Assembly (NCBI GenBank): GCA_028875225.1
Contig: JAPPFB010000020.1
Coordinates: 1-64,000 of the forward strand
Direction: 5' to 3'
Source: Chloroflexota bacterium
GTDB lineage: Bacteria > Chloroflexota > Dehalococcoidia > Bin125
DNA: 64,000 bases
The position numbers and the translations under genes were made by a program. The notes beneath the pieces are model-generated. The model made no database searches, had not been told where the DNA came from, and saw only the letters and a list, made by a program, of their open reading frames with translations. Of the stretch, positions 17,369-25,070 are shown piece by piece; the first letter of the stretch is position 1, and every line of letters begins with the position of its first letter.

Positions 17369-17467
17369 ATGAAACGAATTATTGGTGTCGGCGCGATTCT
17401 GGCGGTTCTGGCCGCCGTTGCGCGCGTGGTGATGGGCCGCCGGCGCGACGAGGAGGACGAGGCGTAA
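17369..17467 (+). CDS. 32-aa single-helix membrane miniprotein upstream of glpK
   Basis: ATG 17369 opens a 32-codon frame: MKRIIGVGAILAVLAAVARV forms one membrane helix with two positive residues ahead, followed by a short charged tail (GRRRDEEDEA). The stop is 8 nt before the likely start region of glpK, which fits a leader or coupled position. The positive N-terminus, helix and acidic end look like a real small membrane protein, but there is no family match I can name. Confidence 0.5.
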   Translation: MKRIIGVGAILAVLAAVARVVMGRRRDEEDEA

Positions 17468-17475
17468 CACCCCGC

Positions 17476-18915
17476 CTGATCCTCGCACTCGACCAGGGAA
17501 CATCCTCAAGCCGGGCGCTGGTCTTCGACGAACGTGGACGCATTCGCGCCAGCGCTCAGCGCGATGTCGATGCACTCTTCCCGCAGCCGGGATGGGTCGA
17601 GCAATCTCCGTTCAGCATCTGGGACAGCCAACTCAGTGCGGCTCAGGAAGCCGTCGACCAGGTCGGCGTCGGCAACGTCCGCGCGATCGCGATCGCAAAT
17701 CAGCGCGAGACCTCACTCATCTGGAATCGCGAGACGCTCGAGCCATTGGGCCCGGCGATCGTCTGGCAATGCCGACGCACCGCCGAAGTCTGCGAGCAGC
17801 TGGATCGAGCTCACGGTCAAGAGATACGTGCTCGGAGCGGTCTCAAGCCGGACGCCTACTTCTCCGGTCCCAAGATTGCCTGGCTGCTTGATCGGGTGAG
17901 AGGCGCCCGCGACCTGGCATCCTCGGGCATGCTGGCTTGCGGCACCGTCGACTCGTGGTTACTGGCCAATCTCACCGGTGGCGCCGTTCACGCCACCGAT
18001 GTCACCAACGCCTCGCGAACCATGCTCTGGAACCTCAGCGAACAACGCTGGGACGGGAAGCTATGCGACTGGCAACAGGTACCGCATTCGCTCTTGCCCG
18101 AGGTTCGTCCCAGCGCCGACGACTTCGGTGTGGCCGATGCGTCGCTGTTCGGCCGGGAGTTGCCGATTCTGGCCATGGCCGGAGACCAGCAGGCGGCGCT
18201 GTACGGTAACGGCATTGTGAGACCCGGTGCGGCCAAGTGCACCTACGGCACGGGCGCATTCCTGCTCTCCCACGCCGGCGATGCCGCCTCGCCGGCTTCA
18301 ACGCCGGATGGGGTGATCCTCACCGCGACCGCCGATTCCGGTTTCGCCTTCGAGGGCGGGATCTTCACGGCCGGGTCCCTGATTCAGTGGCTGAGAGATG
18401 AGCTACAGCTCGCGCCGACCGCACCCGAGATCTCGGAGCTCGCCGCCTCCACGGACAGTTCCGACGGCGTGATGATGATTCCGGCGCTGGCCGGACTCGG
18501 ATCGCCCCATTGGCAGCCCGATGCCCGCGGAGCGATCCTCGGCATCACACGCGGAACAACTCCCGCGCATATCGCGCGTGCGGCCTTCGAGTCGTTGGCG
18601 TTTCGGGTCCGGGAGATCGTAGAAGCGATGGAGTCGGGCGCCGGCTCGATCGATGAACTGCGAGTCGATGGAGGAATGTCGTCAAGCGACCTGCTCATGC
18701 AGATTCAGGCCAACGTCCTGCAACGTCCGATCGTGCGGCCGGCGATGCAGGAAACCACAGCCCTCGGTGTTGCCCGCTTGGCCATGGAGCAGGCCGGCCT
18801 GGAACCGCCGATCGAGAGCGACGTGCAGCGATTCGAGCCGAGCGCCAGTCTGCAGCCCGAGTTCGAGCGCTGGAGCGCCGCCCGGCGGGCGGTACAGTCG
18901 ATTCCTCTCAGCTGA
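17476..18915 (+). CDS. glpK: Glycerol kinase
   Basis: The FGGY-family kinase phosphorylates glycerol to sn-glycerol 3-phosphate using ATP. Motifs: ILALDQGTSSSRA at the N-terminus, WQCRRTAEVC, GTVDSWLL, AGDQQAALYG, TYGTGAFLL, and the C-terminal VDGGMSSSDLLMQ signature. About 479 aa matches the usual length only if translation starts near 17476. No ATG/GTG/TTG exists in frame there; CTG 17476 gives MILALDQGT, while the first conventional start, TTG 17746, would remove the first 90 residues including the nucleotide-binding loop. Either a CTG start or a sequencing error must be assumed. glpD follows after 15 nt, giving a glycerol-use operon. Confidence 0.9.
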   Translation: MILALDQGTSSSRALVFDERGRIRASAQRDVDALFPQPGWVEQSPFSIWDSQLSAAQEAVDQVGVGNVRAIAIANQRETSLIWNRETLEPLGPAIVWQCRRTAEVCEQLDRAHGQEIRARSGLKPDAYFSGPKIAWLLDRVRGARDLASSGMLACGTVDSWLLANLTGGAVHATDVTNASRTMLWNLSEQRWDGKLCDWQQVPHSLLPEVRPSADDFGVADASLFGRELPILAMAGDQQAALYGNGIVRPGAAKCTYGTGAFLLSHAGDAASPASTPDGVILTATADSGFAFEGGIFTAGSLIQWLRDELQLAPTAPEISELAASTDSSDGVMMIPALAGLGSPHWQPDARGAILGITRGTTPAHIARAAFESLAFRVREIVEAMESGAGSIDELRVDGGMSSSDLLMQIQANVLQRPIVRPAMQETTALGVARLAMEQAGLEPPIESDVQRFEPSASLQPEFERWSAARRAVQSIPLS

Positions 18916-18916
18916 A

Positions 18917-18922
18917 TAGACT
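18917..18922 (+). promoter_or_regulatory. TAGACT hexamer 8 nt before glpD
   Basis: TAGACT ends 8 nt before ATG 18931 and no ribosome-binding site is visible, so glpD may also be transcribed separately with almost no leader. Confidence 0.35.
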
Positions 18923-18930
18923 CAACTGGC

Positions 18931-20568
18931 ATGGCGACAGCACAATACGACGTGATCATCATCGGCGGCGGCATCAACGGCGCCGCCACCGCCGCTGCGG
19001 TCGCCGCGCGCGGATACCGCACGCTGGTGCTTGAGCAGGACGACTTCGCCTCCGGCACGACCTCGGCCTCGACCAAGCTGATCCACGGCGGATTGAGATA
19101 CCTCGAAACCGGCGACGCGCGGCTCGTCCACGAGTCGTTGCAGTCTCGCGAACGACTGCTGCGTGAGCGTCCGCACCTCGTGCGGCCGATGGGCTTCATC
19201 CTGCCGGTCTACGACGGCGACCCGCGTCCGTCCTGGTACATCCGCGCCGGCCTGGCGTTGTACGACCTGTTGTCGCCGCGCAAGGTGTCGCCCTGGCATT
19301 CGTCATTCTCAGAACGCGAGCTGCAGCGGTTTGAACCGTCGATCTCGACCGACCACCTGAAAGCCGCCTACCTCTACCACGACGCCCAGGTCTGGTCGCC
19401 GGAACGACTGACGCTGGAGTACCTGGCCGAAGCGCGAGCCTCGGGCGCCGACCTGCGCAACCACTCGGCGGTCGATTTCATCATCGTCGACGGCGGCCGC
19501 GCTCGCGGCGTCGATTTCCACGACGTACTCACCGGACGGCGATCGACGGCATCGGGTCGGTTGGTGATCAACGCTGCCGGTCCGTGGGTCGACGCGGTCC
19601 TGGATGCGACGGGGCGCACGCTACAGCGGCGAATCGGAGGGACACGCGGTTCCCACCTGGTCGTCGATCTGAATGGCCGTGGACCGAAGCACGCCGTGTT
19701 GGCCAGCGCCCGATCGGACGGGCGGCCGATGTTCGTCACCCCGTGGCTCGACCATCACATCATTGGTACCACCGATGTCCGTGACGACGAGGATCCGTCC
19801 GAGGTCCGAGCGGCCGGCTGGGAGATCGACTACCTCATTGCCGAGGCAGCCCGGGTGCTACCCGGCCTGGGCATTGAACATCGCAATGTGCTCTACGCCT
19901 ATTCGGGCGTCCGTCCGCTTGCGAGAGCCGGGGACGGGGTGTTTGAAGGCGCGATCTCGCGTCGGTCGATCATCGCCGACCATGCCTCGGAAGGGGTGCA
20001 GCAGTTGGTCTCGGTCGTGGGAGGTAAGTTGACGACGGCGGCGGAACTGGGTCGCAACGTGGCCGAATCGGTAGCGCAACAGATTGGTCGCCCGCGAGCC
20101 CGCGGCATCGCCGCCTTGCCGGAAACGCCGACCAGCCGGGCCGTCTTCCTTCAGCCCGAAACGCAAGAGCATTTGCGAACCGTGTACGGACCCCGGGTAC
20201 CGGAAGTGGCCGCATACGCGGCCTCCGACCCGTCCCTGGCGGAGCCAATCTCCAGTCAACATCGAGATATCGGCGCGCAGGTCGCCTTCGCCGTCGACCA
20301 CGAAGGGGCGCGCACGGTAGCCGATGTACTGCTCAGGCGCACGTCGGTTGGCCTCACGAAAGATCTGGGACGCAGCGCCGCCAGGCCGACGGCGGCGATC
20401 ATGGCCCGGAGGCTTGGCTGGTCGGACGATGTCCGCGAACAGGCGGTGCGGGACTACTTCCGCGAACTGCACCGGCGATTCGTGATCGTCAATCCCCCAG
20501 TCGCGATTCCGCCGGCGGAAACATTGCCCGATGAAGCCGAAGCTGGACTCGGTCAGGCGGGCAGCTAG
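18931..20568 (+). CDS. glpD: Glycerol-3-phosphate dehydrogenase, FAD-dependent
   Basis: The 545-aa flavoprotein oxidises sn-glycerol 3-phosphate to dihydroxyacetone phosphate and passes electrons to quinone at the membrane. The FAD dinucleotide fold is at the N-terminus (VIIIGGGINGAATAAAVAARG), followed by the family signature ASGTTSASTKLIHGGLRYLE. YSGVRPLA and GGKLTT sit near the C-terminal third, and a GlpD C-terminal domain follows. It pairs with glpK directly upstream. Its 3' end overlaps the convergent copper ATPase gene by 4 nt, so neither can carry a private terminator there. Confidence 0.93.
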   Translation: MATAQYDVIIIGGGINGAATAAAVAARGYRTLVLEQDDFASGTTSASTKLIHGGLRYLETGDARLVHESLQSRERLLRERPHLVRPMGFILPVYDGDPRPSWYIRAGLALYDLLSPRKVSPWHSSFSERELQRFEPSISTDHLKAAYLYHDAQVWSPERLTLEYLAEARASGADLRNHSAVDFIIVDGGRARGVDFHDVLTGRRSTASGRLVINAAGPWVDAVLDATGRTLQRRIGGTRGSHLVVDLNGRGPKHAVLASARSDGRPMFVTPWLDHHIIGTTDVRDDEDPSEVRAAGWEIDYLIAEAARVLPGLGIEHRNVLYAYSGVRPLARAGDGVFEGAISRRSIIADHASEGVQQLVSVVGGKLTTAAELGRNVAESVAQQIGRPRARGIAALPETPTSRAVFLQPETQEHLRTVYGPRVPEVAAYAASDPSLAEPISSQHRDIGAQVAFAVDHEGARTVADVLLRRTSVGLTKDLGRSAARPTAAIMARRLGWSDDVREQAVRDYFRELHRRFVIVNPPVAIPPAETLPDEAEAGLGQAGS

Positions 20569-22820
20569 GTTGCCCCGGCCTGCCACCGGTTGAGCCGCAG
20601 GGCGTTGGTCAGCACCGAGATCGAGCTGGCGACCATCGCCAGGGCGGCGGCGATCGGTTCGAACTGGCCGCGCTCTCCGAACAGCCAGGTCAGGCCCCCG
20701 GGGACGCCGCCGGCGGCGTCGAAAATCGGTACGGCCAGTCCGGCGGCGAGCGGAATCAGCAGGATGTTGTACGCGAATGCAAACCCGAGATTCTGGCGAA
20801 TGACTCGACGCGTAGCCCGGGCCAGCAGCACCGCCTGGGACGCGCGCAGCGGATTCGACTGCATCAGCTCCACCTGGGCGGTTTCCAGCGCGATGTCCGA
20901 TCCCGTGCGCATGGCCAGCCCTAGATCAGCCTGGCCCAGCGCTGGAGCGTCATTGACGCCGTCGCCCACCATCGCCACGCGGCGGCCCTGGGCCTGGATG
21001 CCCTCGACCACACCCGCCTTCTCAATCGGAAGCGTCTGGGCATGAACGTCGCGAATCCCGACCTGCCGCGATACGGCGTCGGCGGTGGCCTGGCTGTCGC
21101 CGCTCACGAGCATCGACTCAATGCCGTGCTGGGTCAGCAGGCTGACCGCGCCGGCGGCTCCCGGCTTGACCTCGTCGCTCAGTCGGATCACGCCGATCAG
21201 GTCATCGTCTCGGGCGACGTAGACCGGAGTCTCCGCTCCACCGTCGGAGGTGACCTGGATTCCGAGACTGGACATCAGGACGGCATTGCCGACGGTGATG
21301 CGCTGGCCATCCAGCGTTGCGCCTGCGCCGCGACCTGGCTCGTTGCGAAAGTCACTGACCTCCGACGTAGCGATAGCCATGTCCTCAGCGTGGGCGACAA
21401 TGGCGGCGCCCAGGGGATGCTCGGAATGCTGTTCGACCGCCACGGCGGCGCGGAGCAACTCCAGTTCGGTGACTCCCAACGCCTCGACCGCGCTGACCTG
21501 GGGCCGACCGGTCGTCAGCGTTCCGGTCTTGTCCCAGATCACGGTGTCGATCTTGCCGGCAGCCTCGAGCGCTTCGGCGTCGCGGAAGAGGATGCCCAGT
21601 CTCGCGGCGCGCCCTGACCCCGCGGCGATGGCCGCCGGCGTAGCGAGTCCGAGCGCGCAGGGGCAGGCGACGACGAGCACAGCAACCGCGCTGAGCAGGG
21701 CCAGCGTCCAGCTCTCGGCGTTCCCGAACACGGCCCACACGACGAATGTCATCAGCGCAATGAACACCACTGCCGGGACGAACACGCTTGCGATTCGGTC
21801 GGCAAGTCGTTGCACCGGCGCCTTCGATGACTGGGCGCGCTCGACGGCGGATGTGATCCTGGCGAGGGCGGTTGTCGCCCCAACCTGAGTCGCCTGGTAG
21901 CTGAACGCGCCATCGAGATTCATCGTGCCGGCGAAGACCAGCTCACCGCTGCCCCTGGACACCGGCACGCTCTCTCCCGTCAGCATCGATTCGTCAATCG
22001 AACTGGAACCGTTCAGGATGACGCCGTCCACCGGAATCTGTTCTCCGGGCCGGACTCGCAACGTGTCGCCGACCGCAACCTCTGAAGCGGGGATATCGCG
22101 TTCCAGGCCGTTCTCTACGACTCGTGCGGTCTGCGGGGCAAGCTCCAGCAGACCCGTCAGTGCGGCTGCCGCGCGAATTCGCACCCGCGCCTCCAGCGCT
22201 CTGCCGAGGCTGACGAACCCGACGATGATCAATGCTGTGTCGAAGAACACGTCTCGCGACGCGTCCGCGCCCTCCAGCGCGCCGCCAAACAATGCGCTCA
22301 CGGTGCTGTAGCCCCAGGCCGCCGTCACGCCGAGCACGATCAGCGTGTCCATGTCGCTGGTCCGACGCGACGCGGCGAGTGCGGCGCGGCGGAGCATCGG
22401 CCAGAGGCTCCAGGCGATCGTCGGCGTGGCAACGCCAAACAGGATCGGGAAGAACACGTCTGGGTTCCAGCCAAACTCGCCCCAGCGGTTGGCCTGCATC
22501 GCGACAAAGATGCCCCAACCGAGGAACAGCGCTGGACCCGCCCGCAGCAATAGCGGCGCGATGCCGCCAACGCCTTCAGCTTCCTCTGCCTCGCCAGATT
22601 CAATCAGTTCATATCCCGCACCGCTGATCGCTGCGCTCAAAGACGGTTGCTCAATCGGCCGCTCGACCTCGATCACGGCGCGGCCGGCAATGAAGTCTGC
22701 CGACGCTTCCGAGATCCCGTCAATCTTGATCAGCGCCCGCTCGACCCGCCGCACGCAGGCGGCGCAGTGCATGCCCTCAATCCGCAGCGTCTGGGTCTGA
22801 TGCTCGGTCGCCGTCGTCAT
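20565..22820 (-). CDS. copA: Copper-translocating P-type ATPase
   Basis: This 751-aa P1B-ATPase pumps monovalent copper out of the cytoplasm. An N-terminal HMA domain has the metal pair GMHCAAC. Membrane helices, the TGES actuator loop (MLTGESVPVSRG), the intramembrane VACPCALGLATP motif, the phosphorylation site DKTGTLT, the HP motif (SEHPLGAA) and MVGDGVNDAPAL follow in order. The start is placed at ATG 22820 (MTTATEHQ) and not at the ATG four codons upstream, because TATGCT lies 7 nt ahead of it. No copper chaperone or CsoR-type regulator is adjacent. CATGTC-TT-GACATG at 22905-22918 is a possible upstream operator. Confidence 0.92.
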   Translation of the reverse strand: MTTATEHQTQTLRIEGMHCAACVRRVERALIKIDGISEASADFIAGRAVIEVERPIEQPSLSAAISGAGYELIESGEAEEAEGVGGIAPLLLRAGPALFLGWGIFVAMQANRWGEFGWNPDVFFPILFGVATPTIAWSLWPMLRRAALAASRRTSDMDTLIVLGVTAAWGYSTVSALFGGALEGADASRDVFFDTALIIVGFVSLGRALEARVRIRAAAALTGLLELAPQTARVVENGLERDIPASEVAVGDTLRVRPGEQIPVDGVILNGSSSIDESMLTGESVPVSRGSGELVFAGTMNLDGAFSYQATQVGATTALARITSAVERAQSSKAPVQRLADRIASVFVPAVVFIALMTFVVWAVFGNAESWTLALLSAVAVLVVACPCALGLATPAAIAAGSGRAARLGILFRDAEALEAAGKIDTVIWDKTGTLTTGRPQVSAVEALGVTELELLRAAVAVEQHSEHPLGAAIVAHAEDMAIATSEVSDFRNEPGRGAGATLDGQRITVGNAVLMSSLGIQVTSDGGAETPVYVARDDDLIGVIRLSDEVKPGAAGAVSLLTQHGIESMLVSGDSQATADAVSRQVGIRDVHAQTLPIEKAGVVEGIQAQGRRVAMVGDGVNDAPALGQADLGLAMRTGSDIALETAQVELMQSNPLRASQAVLLARATRRVIRQNLGFAFAYNILLIPLAAGLAVPIFDAAGGVPGGLTWLFGERGQFEPIAAALAMVASSISVLTNALRLNRWQAGAT

Positions 22821-22827
22821 TGATCGC

Positions 22828-22833
22828 AGCATA
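22828..22833 (-). promoter_or_regulatory. TATGCT, -10 of the copper ATPase gene
   Basis: On the minus strand TATGCT is followed by 7 nt and then ATG 22820, which fits a leaderless transcript and supports the shorter N-terminus. Confidence 0.5.
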
Positions 22834-22904
22834 TGTCGGCGCCCAGGTCCGAGGCCGGCTTCCGGCTTCCCTACGCCAGAGGAATGTCAGATAGAATCAG
22901 AACG

Positions 22905-22918
22905 CATGTCTTGACATG
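22905..22918. promoter_or_regulatory. Inverted repeat CATGTC-TT-GACATG
   Basis: A perfect 6-bp inverted repeat with a 2-nt centre lies in the divergent region between the copper ATPase and the ATP-grasp gene. It looks like a dimeric repressor site; the regulator is unknown. Confidence 0.35.
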
Positions 22919-23000
22919 TCCGGGATACGTCCGTGGTGCTCAGTCAACAAATCGCGCCAGAATGCACAATTCTGGGTTTCCTTGGAATTCCACAGACAGG

Positions 23001-23070
23001 ATCTGACAAAACTGAGCCATTTCTGGACTAATCCAGAAGAATCTGGACAAATCTGGACTCATCTGGACAA
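23001..23070 (+). repeat. 10-bp-phased repeat block, copy 1
   Basis: Decamers ATCTGGACAA, ATCTGGACTC and ATCTGGACAA occupy 23041-23070. TTCTGGACTA and its inverted partner fill 23021-23040, with TTCTGGA/TCCAGAA forming a 7-bp inverted repeat at 23021-23038. A related ATCTGACAAA stands in the same phase at 23001-23010. The block ends 114 nt before the ATP-grasp gene. The same repeat occurs at 39044-39091. Confidence 0.7.
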
Positions 23071-23171
23071 CAACTCGCACGATCCTCAATCCTGGCAAGG
23101 AGATCGCCCCATCACCCCGGGATACTCACGCTTCCGGCCCCCGAAACCCTCAGCGGATTCTGAACAGGACC

Positions 23172-23177
23172 TAGGCT
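23172..23177 (+). promoter_or_regulatory. TAGGCT, -10 of the leaderless ATP-grasp gene
   Basis: TAGGCT is followed by exactly 6 nt and ATG 23184. Confidence 0.6.
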
Positions 23178-23183
23178 GACTCC

Positions 23184-24407
23184 ATGCCGCGCGTCATGCT
23201 GCTGATTCCGACCGCCTCCTATCGAGCGCCCGACTTCATGTCGGCCGCCGACAAGCTGGGCCTCGACGTCGTCGTTGCTTCAGACGTCGATCAACCGTTG
23301 GCCGACATGTACCCCGGTCGCTGGCTCACGCTGCCATATCACGACGTCGAACGCGGCGCCCAGGCAGTGGCAAGATACGCGGATCGCTTCCCGCTCGACG
23401 CGGTCGTCGCGGTGGACGATCCCGGCACCATCCTGGCAGCGCATGCCACAGCCGAGCTGCAGTTGACCGGCAACTCCCCCGAGTCGGTGATCGGCACGCG
23501 GGACAAATCGGAGTTGCGAAGAGCCCTCGATGCGCACGGTGTGCGGTCGCCGTGGTGGCAGGTCTACCGATTCGAGGATGACTCCCCTGCGAATTCTCTG
23601 ACCTATCCCGTCGTCGTCAAGCCGCTTGGTCTCAATGGGTCGCGCGGCGTCATGCGGGCGAACGATTCGGCGTCGTTCGAGCGGGCAGTTGACCGGTTGC
23701 GGAGACTGTTGGGCACCAGGTCGGCGGCGGAAGAGTGCGGCGACCTGGCCGACCGCTACCTCGTCGAGAGCTACATCCCCGGCACGGAAGTCGCCCTGGA
23801 AGGTCTGCTCCGAGACGGCGAACTGCACACCCTGGCTGTATTCGACAAGCCCGATCCGCTCGACGGACCCTTCTTCGAGGAAACCATCTATGTCACGCCT
23901 TCGCGACTGCCCGAAAAGCAGATCGGGGAGGTCGTCGAGACCGCGCGTCGAGCGGCGGAGGCGCTGGGGCTGCGCGACGGTCCGCTGCACGCCGAGCTGC
24001 GCCTGAACGACGAGGGCGCCTGGCCCGTCGATGTGGCCGCGAGAACCATTGGCGGACTCTGCGCGCGGACCTTGCGCTTCGGGGCCGGCATGTCGTTGGA
24101 AGAGATCGTCCTGCGTCACGCGATCAACGCCCCGCTGGACACGTTGAATCGCGAAGCTACGGCAGCCGGGGTGATGATGATGCCGATCGTCGGCCGTGGC
24201 CGCATCAAGGCCATCCTCGGTCTCGACGAGGCGGCCGCGGTCCCACTGATCGAGGACATCGAGATGGAGGCGCGCGTCGGCGACACGCTCGTCCCGCTCC
24301 CCGAGGGCGCCGACTACCCAGGCTTCATCTTCGCCAGGGGCGACGACCCAGCAGAAGTTGAGTCCGCATTGCGAGTGGCCTGGTCAAAGATCGAATTCGT
24401 ACTGTGA
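23184..24407 (+). CDS. ATP-grasp superfamily ligase
   Basis: The 407-aa protein has the layout of carboxylate-amine ligases such as L-amino-acid ligases and carnosine synthase. An N-terminal Rossmann-like domain (residues ~1-100) precedes the ATP-grasp fold: PVVVKPLGLNGSRGV (ATP Lys and Gly loop), LVESYIPGTEVALEGL, GPLHAELRLND and DVAARTIGG with the Mg-binding acids. A C-terminal domain (~300-407) follows. The substrate cannot be told from sequence. Its stop overlaps the start of a membrane protein (GTGA at 24404-24407), so the two are translationally coupled and probably act together. A leaderless-type TAGGCT and a phased repeat block lie upstream. Confidence 0.85.
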   Translation: MPRVMLLIPTASYRAPDFMSAADKLGLDVVVASDVDQPLADMYPGRWLTLPYHDVERGAQAVARYADRFPLDAVVAVDDPGTILAAHATAELQLTGNSPESVIGTRDKSELRRALDAHGVRSPWWQVYRFEDDSPANSLTYPVVVKPLGLNGSRGVMRANDSASFERAVDRLRRLLGTRSAAEECGDLADRYLVESYIPGTEVALEGLLRDGELHTLAVFDKPDPLDGPFFEETIYVTPSRLPEKQIGEVVETARRAAEALGLRDGPLHAELRLNDEGAWPVDVAARTIGGLCARTLRFGAGMSLEEIVLRHAINAPLDTLNREATAAGVMMMPIVGRGRIKAILGLDEAAAVPLIEDIEMEARVGDTLVPLPEGADYPGFIFARGDDPAEVESALRVAWSKIEFVL

Positions 24408-24910
24408 ATGATGACGAGCTACTCCAGTGGTCCTTGGATCTTGAATCGGATGAACGGGAGTACCTGCTGAAGGTCTCTTCAAGCGAGAACGCCACCACTG
24501 TTGAACTGACCTCTGCTCAAGACTCGAAGATAATCGCTCTCTTCGGCTGGTCAGTATTGGGCATCGGCACCGTGGCCGTTGCAGACATCCTCGTCCTGAC
24601 CTGGGACTTGCAAGGTATCTCTTCAATGCTTGCGATTGCCGCGTCGACTGTCGTGTTGCTGGCCGGGACATTCGCCCTGTGGCCGAGGTCGCTGTCTCTT
24701 GGAGTCAACACGAGCTGGTTCCTCGACTGGCAACGTCCAACCAAGGACGAGTTGCAGTCATTTGCCTTGGCAGCATTGATCAAGTCGAATCAGGTGAATG
24801 ATCGACTTCTTGAGCGGCGTTCGGATGCCCAGAAGGTGATGGGCCTGGCCTTGACTGTGCAGGTAGTTCTGATCGTCCTCGCACTGGTCGCGGACGCAGT
24901 CGGAGGCTAA
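24404..24910 (+). CDS. Three-helix membrane protein coupled to the ATP-grasp gene
   Basis: The 168-aa protein starts at GTG 24404, which overlaps the stop of the ATP-grasp gene. Three helices are visible at residues ~42-66, ~72-94 and ~145-165. Before helix 1 stands TSAQDSKIIALF, and before helix 3 a polar helix with NQVNDRLLERRSDAQKV. This pattern (a D-x-K ahead of a helical hairpin, then a conserved Asn/Lys helix) recalls SLATT and PycTM-type predicted membrane effectors, but no nucleotide cyclase is nearby, so this is only a suggestion. Its GC is visibly lower than that of the neighbours, which may mean transfer. Confidence 0.65.
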   Translation: MNDDELLQWSLDLESDEREYLLKVSSSENATTVELTSAQDSKIIALFGWSVLGIGTVAVADILVLTWDLQGISSMLAIAASTVVLLAGTFALWPRSLSLGVNTSWFLDWQRPTKDELQSFALAALIKSNQVNDRLLERRSDAQKVMGLALTVQVVLIVLALVADAVGG

Positions 24911-25070
24911 AAGCTATGTTTTATGATCTTTGTGGGCAAGCCTTTGGGCGCGCTCGGCGGTCGCTGCTTGGGTTGCCTGTCCGGCCTACTGTCCGTCTCC
25001 GGATTTGATCCTGCCGATGCACCACTCGGTCGGGCCTCTTGATCGGACATGATAGAAATCCTGCTCTTGG

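Larger units (their letters stand above)
22834..23171. other. Divergent intergenic region with operator-like sequences
   Basis: This 340-nt AT-richer stretch holds CATGTC-TT-GACATG (22905-22918) and the phased decamer block at 23001-23070. A frame at 22916-23179 is open but carries the repeat inside it and is not considered a gene. Confidence 0.6.

Noticed and set aside
23001-23070. CRISPR-like array
   Set aside because: Units are only 10 bp, contiguous, without spacers, and no cas gene is present. The paired hairpin elements were rejected as CRISPR for the same reasons.
22916-23179. Possible 87-aa protein upstream of the ATP-grasp gene
   Set aside because: It contains the phased decamer repeat, lacks a ribosome site and has unusual composition; a regulatory region explains it better.
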